From Mya arenaria (Eukaryota > Mollusca > Bivalvia > Myida > Myidae): DNA of 64,000 nucleotides. Shown piece by piece: positions 47,701 through 58,804 of this stretch. The first letter of the stretch is position 1, and the number at the start of each line of letters is the position of its first letter. Location: assembly GCF_026914265.1 (NCBI RefSeq), contig NC_069129.1:75028049-75092048 (forward strand). The letters are read 5' to 3'. Below the pieces are notes generated by a model. It was given only the letters and a program-made list of their open reading frames with translations, made no database searches and was not told where the DNA came from. A program made the translations under genes and the position numbers.

Positions 47701-49280
47701 CTGTCACCTGGGCCCTCCCATACGGTTAACGTGGGGACCTCGTTTCCCGCTTTTGAACCCTTTCGCGTTGACGTAGAAGGCTGGGACCGGGCGCGTTGTT
47801 CTTAGACGGCGGCTCGCATGGCGACTACGTTCTTACTTCAGACCGATATGACGTCACTTTACGTCACCGGCTGTCACCTGGGCCCTCCCATACGGTTAAC
47901 GTGGGGACCTCGTTTCCCGCTTTTTGAACCCTTTCGCGTTGACGTAGAAGGCTGGGACCGCGCGCGTTGTTCTTAGACGGCGGCTCGCATGGCGACTACG
48001 TTCTTACTTCAGACCGATATGACGTCACTTTACGTCACCGGCTGTCACCTGGGCCCTCCCATACGGTTAACGTGGGGACCTCGTTTCCCGCTTTTTGAAC
48101 CCTTTCGCGTTGACGTAGAAGGTTGGGACGGCGCGCGTTGTTCTTAGACGGCGGCTCGCATGGCGACTACGTTCTTACTTCAGACCGATATGACGTCACT
48201 TTACGTCACCGGCTGTCACCTGGACCCTCCCATACGGTTAACGTGGGGACCTCGTTTCCCGCTTTTGAACCCTTTCGCGTTGACGTAGAAGGCTGGGACC
48301 GGGCGCGTTGTTCTTAGACGGCGGCTCGCATGGCGACTACGTTCTTACTTCAGACCGATATGACGTCACTTTACGTCACCGGCTGTCACCTGGGCCCTCC
48401 CATACGGTTAACGTGGGGACCTCGTTTCCCGCTTTTGAACCCTTTCGCGTTGACGTAGAAGGCTGGGACCGGCGCGCGTTGTTCTTAGACGGCGGCTCGC
48501 ATGGCGACTACGTTCTTACTTCAGACCGATATGACGTCACTTTACGTCACCGGCTGTCACCTGGGCCCTCCCATACGGTTAACGTGGGGACCTCGTTTCC
48601 CGCTTTTGAACCCTTTCGCGTTGACGTAGAAGGCTGGGACCGCGCGCGTTGTTCTTAGACGGCGGCTCGCATGGCGACTACGTTCTTACTTCAGACCGAT
48701 ATGACGTCACTTTACGTCACCGGCTGTCACCTGGGCCCTCCCATACGGTTAACGTGGGGACCTCGTTTCCCGCTTTTGAACCCTTTCGCGTTGACGTAGA
48801 AGGCTGGGACCGGGCGCGTTGTTCTTAGACGGCGGCTCGCATGGCGACTACGTTCTTACTTCAGACCGATATGACGTCACTTTACGTCACCGGCTGTCAC
48901 CTGGGCCCTCCCATACGGTTAACGTGGGGACCTCGTTTCCCGCTTTTGAACCCTTTCGCGTTGACGTAGAAGGCTGGGACCGCGCGCGTTGTTCTTAGAC
49001 GGCGGCTCGCATGGCGACTACGTTCTTACTTCAGACCGATATGACGTCACTTTACGTCACCGGCTGTCACCTGGGCCCTCCCATACGGTTAACGTGGGGA
49101 CCTCGTTTCCCGCTTTTGAACCCTTTCGCGTTGACGTAGAAGGCTGGGACCGGCGCGCGTTGTTCTTAGACGGCGGCTCGCATGGCGACTACGTTCTTAC
49201 TTCAGACCGATATGACGTCACTTTACGTCACCGGCTGTCACCTGGGCCCTCCCATACGGTTAACGTGGGGACCTCGTTTC
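44783..49280. repeat. 170-bp CpG-rich satellite array, 26 units plus a partial unit
   Basis: Units start with atgacgtcactttacgtcac at 44786, 44956, 45126 and so on. The period is exactly 170 bp apart from six single-base insertions, and the array ends in a 69-bp partial unit at 49212-49280. Units differ at only a handful of positions. The consensus has 98 G/C of 170 (58%) and about 20 CpG, against an AT-rich surround. Each unit contains the palindrome TGACGTCA, a second ACGTCA and a TGACGT, all CRE-like. It begins three bases after a young LTR and ends abruptly in unique AT-rich DNA (gctgtaattag). ORFs of up to 116 codons run through it only where unit length allows; they are not evidence of a gene. 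Confidence 0.97.
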
Positions 49281-51520
49281 GCTGTAATTAGAATTTTATT
49301 CAAATTGTAAAATTTTGACATTTTTTTAAGAGTTGCCTGCCCCTGACTAAATAATTAGATTCTAGATCTTTGGAGTGTTGTCTGCAACTTTAAAACCTGA
49401 CTTTAGGGATCAGGACACAATTTACTGATAGTTCAGCCAGTTTGACTGCAATATAAGTTGTATTTATCATTAATTTAGGTAAAAAATACATTATTTCCAT
49501 TTATAACCTGGAAGTTATTTGTTAATTTCTTTTAATTCATGGATAGGTTTATTGAAGAGTGTCATGGAAAGCTGAAACTTTTCAGTACACAACATCCAAA
49601 TTAAGAAAGGACTGTGCAGGCCGGCTTTGTGAACAAAACACAAGGCTGCTATGACTAGTTGCGTCAAGATATCCTTGGGACCCCTGCCCCCCTCGGACAT
49701 GCTATGCAATTCGTGTTTCGCTGATCATCCATTTGGGGATTTAGATATATTACCTCAGCCAACAGGCTGTATGTTTAATTTTACTCAATACTAGGCTATG
49801 TTTTAACGCCAACATCTTCATTTTGGTTTATAAACAATATGTTTTTCTGATTGCAGTTGCTGTTTGGGATATTAAAGTTTAGTCAGCAACCGTTTACTGG
49901 ACTGCAAGATTCATCTCTTCCAAAGGATGTCATAGCTTTCTAATCTCAAAATTGCCTGTATAAAAGGCGTATTTTTAGCATAGCTTACATAAGTGCATGG
50001 CCATTCTCCGTCATATAAACCTTGTTGTGTGAGGATAAGAAATGCAGAGAGGTACCACCAGTCACCTTAGCCACCATTTCCCTAACAGACAAAAGACTCA
50101 TAGGGACAGTCCCTGCAGTTTATAGTAAAGCAAAGTTCTTCAGGTAAGTGATTAATTTGGGCTTCATGATATCTATGTACTGGCTTTAAGTTCATACTTG
50201 ATTTGAGCAAAACGCACCAATTCAGCATCAAAATCCAGGTTTAGATCCCAGACGGAATATTTTCTCCTTCAAAAAACTTAAGTTCAGATGTTCTTTAAGC
50301 CACATACATGTTCGCTACTTATGACGGATAAGAATGTTCTCAAATTGTTTATAAATGCGTTTTCCCAGATTTACACCCTCCTCTACTGCCGAGGGCGTAG
50401 CTCGGGTGCACCGGGCCGGTTTTCAAGCCGTGAAGAATTGACATCACCAGCTTAACTGGGGCCGGAAATAATGTCAGACTCCTCAGCAGCATGGTGAGCT
50501 TTTACGTATTTACTTCCAGGCTGGTAGATTCCGGACTTCCTGCATTTAAGCTTTCCTTTCGTCATTTTTAAAAGAGTACCGCAAGTCTTTCAATGAAATC
50601 ACAACTGTGACACCTTTGGAGAATAGATACAAATTAAGGAACCATAATGTGTAAAAAGCCTTTTGAGTGATTTAAAATCAGATAAGTAAACAGGATTTTC
50701 ATGGGTTATTAGAGGCCTTGTGGACAGATTAAGTATTAAAAAGGGGAATACAGCTGAGATAGTAAACAGTGTCTTATTAGGTTTTTTTTTTTAATTTATC
50801 ACCAATTTGATAGTAATGATTTTTACAATTGTAAGCTAAAAAATAGTTCAATTTCCATAACGTTTGCATTTTTTTTCATGATTCAAATTTGGAAATGCAT
50901 TTTTGTCTATCATAAAGCTTTCAAAGTCACATTTAATGTGGTGTGAAGGGACCAAATCAGGGATGAGGAACAAGTATGACACAAATACTGTAAAATGTTC
51001 TTTAATTCATGTAAATCTAGAAATTATCTCTGGAGAATTTAGTCTGATCTCCATTTCTCAGAAATTGTAACTGTCTAAGGGCCTATTCCATCAATGAGTA
51101 TCACTGTCTTTAAATTGCTGTTGCGGTACAGTTTAAAATAGCAAAAGTTTTATGGCCCTGCTTGTTTCCAACTCCTCATTCATTTTTGAACAGCCAGAAA
51201 AGTAAGGAAATTCTAGGAATTTACTAGAATTATGGATTTTTTTAGTTACACAGTATATAAGGAGGAATTAGTGTGTACACAACTCCTCATTTTTTTACAT
51301 GTTGTTTGCAGACTTTATGAACAGAAAATTCCTGTTTATTATTTATACATGTCACATAGATGTGTACAATACTAACATTAGAAACATTACATAAAAGAGA
51401 TCACTATGATTTATTTTCTCAAAAAAAGATATTTTTACCGTTAAAGTTAGAACTTTTACTGCATAGTAAGTTTTGACTTTTGCTTATCTTTATGACATCA
51501 TTACATGGAATGATGTTAAG
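49281..51520. other. AT-rich intergenic stretch
   Basis: No coding region with recognisable content. A slightly GC-richer patch at 50380-50540 (gccgagggcgtagctcgggt...) has no frame, tRNA fold or partner that I could find. Confidence 0.45.
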
Positions 51521-51525
51521 CTCCC

Positions 51526-52335
51526 AAGACACATTTCCACATGACGCTGCTCGTTTATATATCTTGTTGATGGATTGTTTAGAATGGGTCAGTTTTAATT
51601 GAACTGAATGTTTTAATCGCCCTTTTACAGAGTGCCAGCCAGTCGTTGCCATTCTTTACATTGCTGAGGAGGACAGTCCTGCCAACATAACAGTTCGTTC
51701 AATAACAGGTAAAAAAACTTGTCTCGTTTGCATTTTTGATTGCTAACAGAATTTTGTGTGCACAGTTTGAGATTATTAAAATTATTATACCTGCCATCTA
51801 TTGAACATATAGTAAAAAATCCAGGACAATATTTTCAACTATCACTTAACATTATCACCTACTGCCAGATTATATAATCTTATATAATGATAACCCCTTA
51901 TTCACAATTGTTGTTAAATATATAATGTTTGAACTAATAATAAAATGGAAATTATGTTCTTTTAACTCTGAACCATTATGAACTGTCAGATGCTACTGGT
52001 AAATGAATTGGTCTTGATGTACTTTTTGCGAGATAAAAACTATTTGCATATTACTACTATTGTACATTCAATATAACATCGTCTTGTTTGTATGGTTAAA
52101 TGACTTTATTATGATCCCGCAGTGTACGACTCTAGTGATATATCGAGATTTATCAGTGAAATAAAATGATATTTTACTGTTTCATATCCATGATATATCC
52201 TTTGGTTCATGGTTGAAAAAAGTATGATAATCCTGTAAGTAGATAACAGGAGTCTTGATCATTAGCCATTCACATATTATCTTAATAGGATAGAACAGTT
52301 AATGTAAATCATTTCAATAAATTATGACATTGGAG
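51526..52335 (+). repeat. Left inverted arm
   Basis: It pairs with 56914-57588. It contains an exon-like ORF at 51631-51708 and is followed on its inner side by a 39-bp-stem hairpin at 52381-52478. Confidence 0.85.
51631..51708 (+). other. Exon-like 78-nt ORF in the left arm
   Basis: A polypyrimidine-type acceptor (ccttttacag) precedes it and gtaaaa follows. The open frame reads CQPVVAILYIAEEDSPANIT and then VRSIT. The same 78-nt unit with both splice signals is in the right arm. The protein family is not recognised. Confidence 0.5.
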
Positions 52336-52380
52336 ATGCCTTTCTTGTTTAAATTCATTTTTGTATTCTAAAAAAAATAT

Positions 52381-52478
52381 GAAACACAAATATCTAGTGA
52401 TGGCAATTACGTGAACATGCTGTTAACGAGATCGTGGAACATGTTCACGTAATTGCCACCGCTAGATATTTGTGTTCC
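52381..52478. repeat. Hairpin, 39-bp stem
   Basis: 52381-52419 (gaaacacaaatatctagtga...) pairs with 52440-52478 with about three mismatches around a 20-nt loop. The adjacent A and T runs extend the stem. It lies about 45 bp inside the left arm and could be a separate small foldback insertion. Confidence 0.9.
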
Positions 52479-52499
52479 ATAATTTTTCTTTCCTGATTT

Positions 52500-53690
52500 G
52501 AATTTTGTCAAGGAAGGCCCGTGCCTATTGAGTACATTATTGCTTGGTCCAAAGTTACTTGTTAATCAAGTCATTAGACTAAATTTATCTGAATAATAAA
52601 GTTACTTTATTTGCACATTATTGCTTGCTAGGTACAGATCAAACTGAGTCCAGATTTTTCTTAACTTGTGTGAATAAGTATGTATAAAAAGTTCTTCCTA
52701 AGTATGTTTCGTTTAAATAGTTATAATTCTTTATTGTCTTGAAAATGATGACTTGTTTGCATCACGAGATTTTTAAGAATCCTTTCCCCCTCTAACAAAT
52801 ATTGGACTGATTCAATTCATAAATATGTCTTCACGTCGTGCGAACATAGGTTTAAAGTTCAAAGAGTCTTAGTAGTTTGGTTTGCGTCGCAAACATGTTG
52901 CACTTTTGCACATCACCTCCAATCACTTCAATTATCGTCATTGCTGCTTTCTTCTTCTGTGCTTTCTAATGAAGGTGTTTTGTGTTCATTAAAAAGTTTT
53001 GTTCTTGTTTTCAATACTGCTTAATCCCTGCAGGAAGTGGGACTCGTCCATATCCAGGAAATCATCGATCTGTCCTTTACCTTAAAATGCAAAAATTAAT
53101 TTAAACAAGAAAGGCATCACTAATAGTCCAGTCATATCGTCATTGAAAACACCAAAACGCTTCAGAAAATGGGAAAAGCACCAAACTTGGCACAAATATG
53201 AAGAACTAAGTTACAAACAATTTGAGATCTAGACCCATCTTGTAACTTTCAAAATAGCGGCCATTTTTAAAAATGACCGCCTGAATTAAGGCAAATTTAA
53301 AAAAATTGTTAAAAATTTAGATAAACAAAAGCTTTTAACACATATAAGACGTCATTTTTATATGCTTTGTTGTTTCTAAGGTAATGATGAAATAAAACGA
53401 TAAAAATATATATGGATATAATCTAACTTAAGTTATACGTATTATTTTCATAGAAACGAACAAAAATCGATGTCCGACGGATCTGTGTTGTGATTGAATG
53501 GCATATTAATGTATCATGTTTTGGAACTTTATGTTATGAACATTATCAATTATTGATTTATTCAAACTGTTAAAATATAAATTGATTAAAAGTTATAACA
53601 CTTAAATTTTGAAGTAACAAATAACACAAAATAAGACACATGTTCACATTTTAATCAAATAATGTATTATATGTGCACTTGTCCTTTTCG
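52500..53690. other. AT-rich stretch inside the long-inverted-arm element
   Basis: The minus strand of about 53080-52880 has a hydrophilic, acidic open stretch (EHKTPSLESTEEESSNDDN) that might be the tail of the gene to its right. There is no motif to confirm it. Nothing was recognised in the remainder. Confidence 0.35.
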
Positions 53691-53719
53691 TAAGACATGA
53701 TCAATGCACATTTAATATT

Positions 53720-56130
53720 GTTTAATTAAGTTTGCATTTCAGCTTTGGTGCATTTACATCTGCCAGCACAACCTTTTTCAGGATTACAACCACAATTAAG
53801 CAGTTCCTGACAAGAGACAGATGCCTGTGAAAGTGAAGACCACAAAAATTCCCATTTTGAGATTTCTCTAGCCCACCCAATCTACTGGGCTTTGGTACAT
53901 TAGCCTGTCCCCAAATATGTCCGGCTTGGAAAATCGCACTTTTTGCGTGTTCCAATAGCGACGCAGAAGAGGTGGAATAGATTCAATAGATCTACCCTTT
54001 TGAGTGAAGGGTATTTTCGAGCACCATTTACATCAGTTTCAAAGCACGTTCTGTCATACATAAGTACAAATCACGTTCTATTGTAGGCATTTCCTCTAGA
54101 GCTGAACTGACAGAAGGGGGCAGAAAGAGCTAGGAATGAAGTTGAGACAGCATCGAAACTATTCCAAGTTTCCCAAGCGGTTTTCTTACCTCGACTTCAA
54201 AAGGCAGTTTTCTGGTCACAGCCTGTCAATGCATGAAAAAATGGTAGAGCCTTGGCCTTTGACTCACATGGAGATCCCAAAATAGAACGAATAGCTATAT
54301 ACCTTAGGTTTTTGCCAGCCCGAAAAGTTACATACAACTCATTAACTGCAATTTGGGGATAAATTGCTACAGCCAGAAACAATACATCGGTATCAACAGT
54401 CCGTATCATAATCTTCTTCAGGCCTTGATCTGCAATATCTGATATATGAACCATCATTTTGACATCGGCTTCTTTATGGCTACAAGGAGCGGGGTTCTTA
54501 CAGTCATATTTTGGAGAGCAATCAACATGTTGGTCACATGTAGTTATTAGTCATGATCCACATTTATTATATGCTCTTTCAGGTACTTAAATAGTTTAGT
54601 GTTTTTTCATTTACCCTCAAAAATGAATCCCAACTACCTGGTATTTTTGTATACCCTTCGTATGACCCCCTTTCCTCTGTGCAACCTTGTACCAGACTTC
54701 AAACTGTCAGGATCATATACATCCGAGACAACATCCAACATTTCGACATCTGAAAGCTGGGGGCGTTTATATGGGTAAAACCCTTCTTGGAATAGTTTTG
54801 GAATGTTTTACAGCCTGTTGGTTCCAGCATTTTGACTATGACTGCTCAGTCTAAGTTCCACTAATGCATTCACAGGAGGTTATTTAAGAATGGGTTGTGA
54901 ATGATGCTCTAGGCAAAATACCAGATCAGAACCAAGTCTACCAAATCTGAGGCTTCCAAAATTGTGACAAAGAAGGAGGGAAGGTAGAGTTCTAATGAGC
55001 AATGAATTCTTCAAGGGGTCTGTCTCGTACTTGACATGAAACATACAGTTTAGAAAAAGATGGAACAATCCTGTTTAAGATACCAATCTGCTGCTTTTCT
55101 TTTGATACCTGTTTGGGAGTTTGTTTGAGTTACTGAAAAGAGGAAATTTGTTTTGTTTAATAGAACTACCCAGCAGCGTGTCACTCTCTTATAACCGCTA
55201 AACTACAAATGAGTTGTACTGGCCCTTTGCAACCTGTTCGATGTCCCTCACAGTTTCAGCAACTCTTGAATCTACAATATTCCTACTATCTAAGACCAGA
55301 AGATCTCAACAGTGGTCATTTAATGGGCTTGCAATGCAATGGTATCTTTCAATGAAAGAACATGTGTTGCAAAGCTCTGTCGTTCATGGTGGCGAATATC
55401 AGGACCTTTACTTTGCTCTTGTTTTAATTGATTGATGGAGGATTGATATTCTTGCACATCTCTTTCTAGTTAACGACCAGAAACCTTCCAGCACAGCAGC
55501 TGATCGGCATTTTCAGTGAGCCCTACAGCTCCACCATTACCTTTGATAAGTTTATTAGTTTGTTCATGTGCACGGTCAAGTGCAATTGTCGAGAATGATC
55601 GTTGAGGTTTGTGAACAACAAACTTGCCTTGTGCAAACTGGGTGGCAACATCTAGATTTTCGGTTCAAGGACAACCATGTTACATATGTGCAAGGGCAGC
55701 CAACAAGCATTATTTGGATGGTCAAGAGCAAAAAACGTTGGTCAAGCAACACGAGAGCTTCCTTGCACAACGCCAAACTACCTTTACGCATTGAGTCCAC
55801 AAACAGCATGACAGTAATTCCAAACCTCAGTGTGATAGACAAAAACAGAAAGGACGTAGAAACACTTTCTGTTTTGAGATCTCCTACTTTTCTCTGGTTC
55901 CCTGACAAGAAACGCCCAGTTTGTGCCATTTAGCCTTATGTTTTAGATGGGTTTCTGGCATGCCTTCACCGTCATCTAACAAGCTTATATCAATTGACAT
56001 TGGAAGGCATTTCATATCAGCAAACCTCTTCAAATCTTCTACCAATGATATAAAGCCAATGTTATTGTTCGACTGTAAAGTAGTTGGACTAGTAAGCCCT
56101 TCAGAAGTGTTGCTTTGGCACAAAATACAT
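53720..56130 (-). pseudogene. Broken gene: nuclease-like transposon protein (Academ-like?)
   Basis: The minus-strand blocks occur in the order I know for a widespread uncharacterised invertebrate family. The N-terminal Cys/His block (56125-55900) has MCQSNTSEGL ... LKRFADMKCLP ... HKAKWHKL. A helical block near 55400 has DIRHHERQSFATHVLSL. The core (54490-54200) has HKEADVKMMVHISDIADQ, IMIRTVDTDVLFLAVA, LYVTFRAGKNLRYIAI and ALPFFHALTGCDQKTAF. AWETWNSFDAV follows. A Cys-rich end (53850-53740) has WSSLSQASVSCQELLNCGCN and then GCAGRCKC. The acidic order EAD ... DTD ... GCD fits a PIN/XPG-type nuclease site. Academ DNA transposons carry an XPG-like nuclease and a Cys-rich finger, so an Academ-like origin is my inference. 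Several stops and frame changes show it is dead. Confidence 0.65.
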
Positions 56131-56913
56131 CGAATTAATTGGTTTGGCCATTGTCCGAAGCTTTAAAACATATGGACTACAATTCAGCCATGTTTCTTGT
56201 GTAAGTATTTGTAAACTAGACGAAAACAAGTCTACATGATGTAGCACTTCACAAAAGTTAGTCTTTATATTTTGGGTTCATGTTGAAAAATCAAAAGATA
56301 GAATTTCTAAATACTGTATGTCATTTAAAAATTATAAAGCTAGTTCTAACCAAATTTAGAAAATATATCCTTTAATGATGGTTTAACAAAAAAAAACAAT
56401 ATGTTTCATGTAATGTTATCACTATACAATGATAATCATTGATCAATTTCTTAGTACATTAAATATAAACGTTGACCAAACAGTCTATGTTGTCTCAAAA
56501 CCATGTAGCATTCTTTTTTATCAATTTGTGCTCGTTTTATTACTATTTCAGCATTTTGGTAAATATCATAGCTTACATATTAAACTAATGAAACATTTGT
56601 AAGTTTCAGGCATACATTCATTTGAATTACCAGAAAATTATGCATTATCTCTCTAAATGTTCTGAACAAACATTTGTCTGCAAAAGGCAAAATTTAAGCA
56701 AGGGGAGATAACTTGTTTATTTTAATCCAAATAAATTACTCGAAATGATTCATTTTGATAAAGATTAATTCATGTATTGAGAATAACTCAACTGGTCTGA
56801 AATTGTATTGATATATTATTTTGATGAATAATTAAAATGTAAAAACATATACGGCGGCCATTTGGATTTTGTCGGACATTTTGGATTGGTAACGATCTGA
56901 CTGGACTATAATG

Positions 56914-57588
56914 TCATAATTTATTGCAATGATTTTCATTAACTGTTCTATCCTATAAAGATACCATGTGAATGGCTAATGATCAAGAATCCTGTTATCT
57001 ACTTACAGGATTATCATACATCTTTTCAACCAAAAACCAAAGGATATTTCATGGATATGCAACAGTAAAATATTATTTTATTTCACTGGCCATTTTACCA
57101 TACAAACAAGACGATGTTCCATTGAATTTACAATAGTAGTATATGCAAATAGTCATTATCTCACGAGAAGTACATCGAGACCAGTTTATTTACCAAAACC
57201 ATCTGACAGTTAATAATGGTTCTAAGTTTAAAGAGCATAATTTCCATTTAATTGTTAATTTAAACGTTATATACTTAGCAACAATTGTGAAGAAAAGAGT
57301 TATCATTATATATGATTAATAATCTGGAAGTGGGTGATAATGTTAAGTGATTGTTAAAAATATTGTCCTGGAGCAATCAAAAATGCAAACGAGACAAGTA
57401 TTGTACCTATTATTGAACAAACTGTTATGTTGGCAGGACTGTCCTCCTCAGCAATGTAAAGAATTTCAACGGCTGGCTGGCATTCTGTAAAATGGCGATT
57501 AAAACATTTTGTCCAATTAAAACTGACACATTCTAAACAATCCATCAACGAAATAAATAAATGAGCTGCGCCATGTGGATATTGTCTT
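56914..57588 (-). repeat. Right inverted arm
   Basis: It is the reverse complement of 51526-52335, less one ~75-bp segment. It contains the second exon-like ORF. Confidence 0.85.
57407..57484 (-). other. Exon-like 78-nt ORF in the right arm
   Basis: On the minus strand, ttttacag precedes and gtacaa follows an open frame reading CQPAVEILYIAEEDSPANIT and then VCSII. It differs from the left copy at six of 78 positions with no length change. It lies on the same strand as the nuclease-like gene and about 1.3 kb upstream of that gene's first recognised block, so it could be a 5' exon of it. Confidence 0.5.
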
Positions 57589-57599
57589 GTCCACTACGA

Positions 57600-58800
57600 C
57601 CCATATTGTTACAGGAGATTTTACTTTTATTAAAAACAATCTCCTTAGAAAACTGCTAAACAGAGGTCCTAAATACCCGATAGCATCTAAGATTTATTTC
57701 CATACATGTAAATTAGAATTGACAGACACTTGATCCAAATATTGTAAAAGCTGGTGTAAAAGAGAAGCAGTCGATTTTAATGCCTTAATGCAGTGGATGA
57801 ATAAAATATTGTACCTAATAGATAAGAAAATAGAGTTTTTTAACAATAAGCCATTGGCCCTCCCTCAAAGTCTATTTTGTTAACGCAAAACCTGATCATG
57901 GATATCAAAACTCTACATAAAAAACTTGTATTTGTACCAGCTGATAATGTAATAATAGTTTGACGTTTAAATTATGTTAGTACTATAATTGAAGAGTTAC
58001 AACCTTCAAGAACTTACATTCATAGCCAATTCGATAATGAAAGTGTTATTAAAAATCATATTGATTCTAATGCTTAATGTCTATTTCTGTTGAATGATGA
58101 TCATGAAAACATTCCTACAATACAATGGTTACCTAAAATGCATAAAATTCTGTATAAATCACGATTTATTGTTAATTCCATTTTTTGTTCTACTGAACAA
58201 GTTTCAATTTTACTAACATCCTGCTTAACTGCATTTAAGTTTTATGTGAAAAAATACTGTAGCTAAGTTTATGAGAAATCTGGAAGTAATCTCTTTTGGT
58301 CTATCAAGAATTCTTTAGATTTAGTTAATGATTTTGAAAGTATACGGCCTAGGTCTCAGTGTTTAATACTTATGACTGTCAACGTTCTATACATCTATTC
58401 CACAATCTTTAGTTACAATCAAATTGACTCCTCTTATCAAAAAAATATTTTGCTAGGGAGAAAACTACTTATATTGCAGTTAATGTTAATAAAGCTTTTT
58501 TTCCTAATGCTCGCTCAGATGAATATATCTATTGGACATTCACAGATGTCGTTGAAGTTTTAATTTTGTACTAAATAATTCTTTTCTAAAATTCGGTAAA
58601 TGTTGATATAATCAAACACTTGGCATTCTAATGGGTCCCAATTATGCACCTTTACTTGCAGACCTGTTTTTATACTGCTATGAAAGTGAATATATGTTGA
58701 AATTATCTTAGTCTGGATATCTTGCTCTTGTTCATAAATTCAATAGCACTTTTAGTTATATTGATGAAATTCTAAGTTTAGATAATCCTGTGTATATAAT
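57600..58800 (+). pseudogene. Penelope-like reverse transcriptase, N-terminal and core fragment
   Basis: Plus-strand blocks, in several frames, read NNLLRKLLNRGPKYPIASK, KSWCKREAVDFNALMQWMN, IPTIQWLPKMHKILYKSRFI, NSLDLVNDFES, GPNYAPLLADLFLYCYESEY and finally YIDEILSLDNPVY at about 58760-58798. LPKMHK and the LLADLFL block are hallmarks of the same RT family as the fragment at 13.1-13.7 kb. The usual YxDD reads YIDE, so one catalytic Asp is lost here. Similarity ends immediately after this block. Stops are frequent and the copy is dead. Confidence 0.75.
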
Positions 58801-58804
58801 GAAA

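Larger units (their letters stand above)
51526..57588 (-). mobile_element. Long-inverted-arm element enclosing a nuclease-like gene remnant
   Basis: The left arm 51526-52335 (~810 bp) is matched in reverse complement by the right arm 56914-57588 (~675 bp). The left arm carries a ~75-bp segment, about 51742-51818, absent from the right. Shared blocks run along the whole arm, for example gttgatggattgtttagaat, attgctgaggaggacagtcc, acttgtctcgtttgc, aggatagaacagttaatg and aataaattatgacatt. Between the arms is a broken minus-strand gene (53720-56130). Arms this long around a gene suggest a DNA transposon with long terminal inverted repeats, or an inverted segmental duplication. No target duplication is clear. 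The arms have drifted by substitutions and indels, so the structure is not recent. Confidence 0.7.

Noticed and set aside
45584-49280. A CRISPR-like array
   Set aside because: The repetition is continuous head-to-tail DNA with no unique spacers, and the context is an animal nuclear genome.
45584-49291. Repeated ORFs of 100-116 codons across the 170-bp array
   Set aside because: 170 is not a multiple of three. The frame stays open over two units only where a unit has one extra base, and the 'protein' is just the satellite read through. No start context, splice site or non-repeat flank supports coding.
51419-51652. 77-codon minus-strand ORF in the left arm
   Set aside because: It runs antisense to the exon-like ORF that is shared by both arms, and its frame is not preserved in the right arm.
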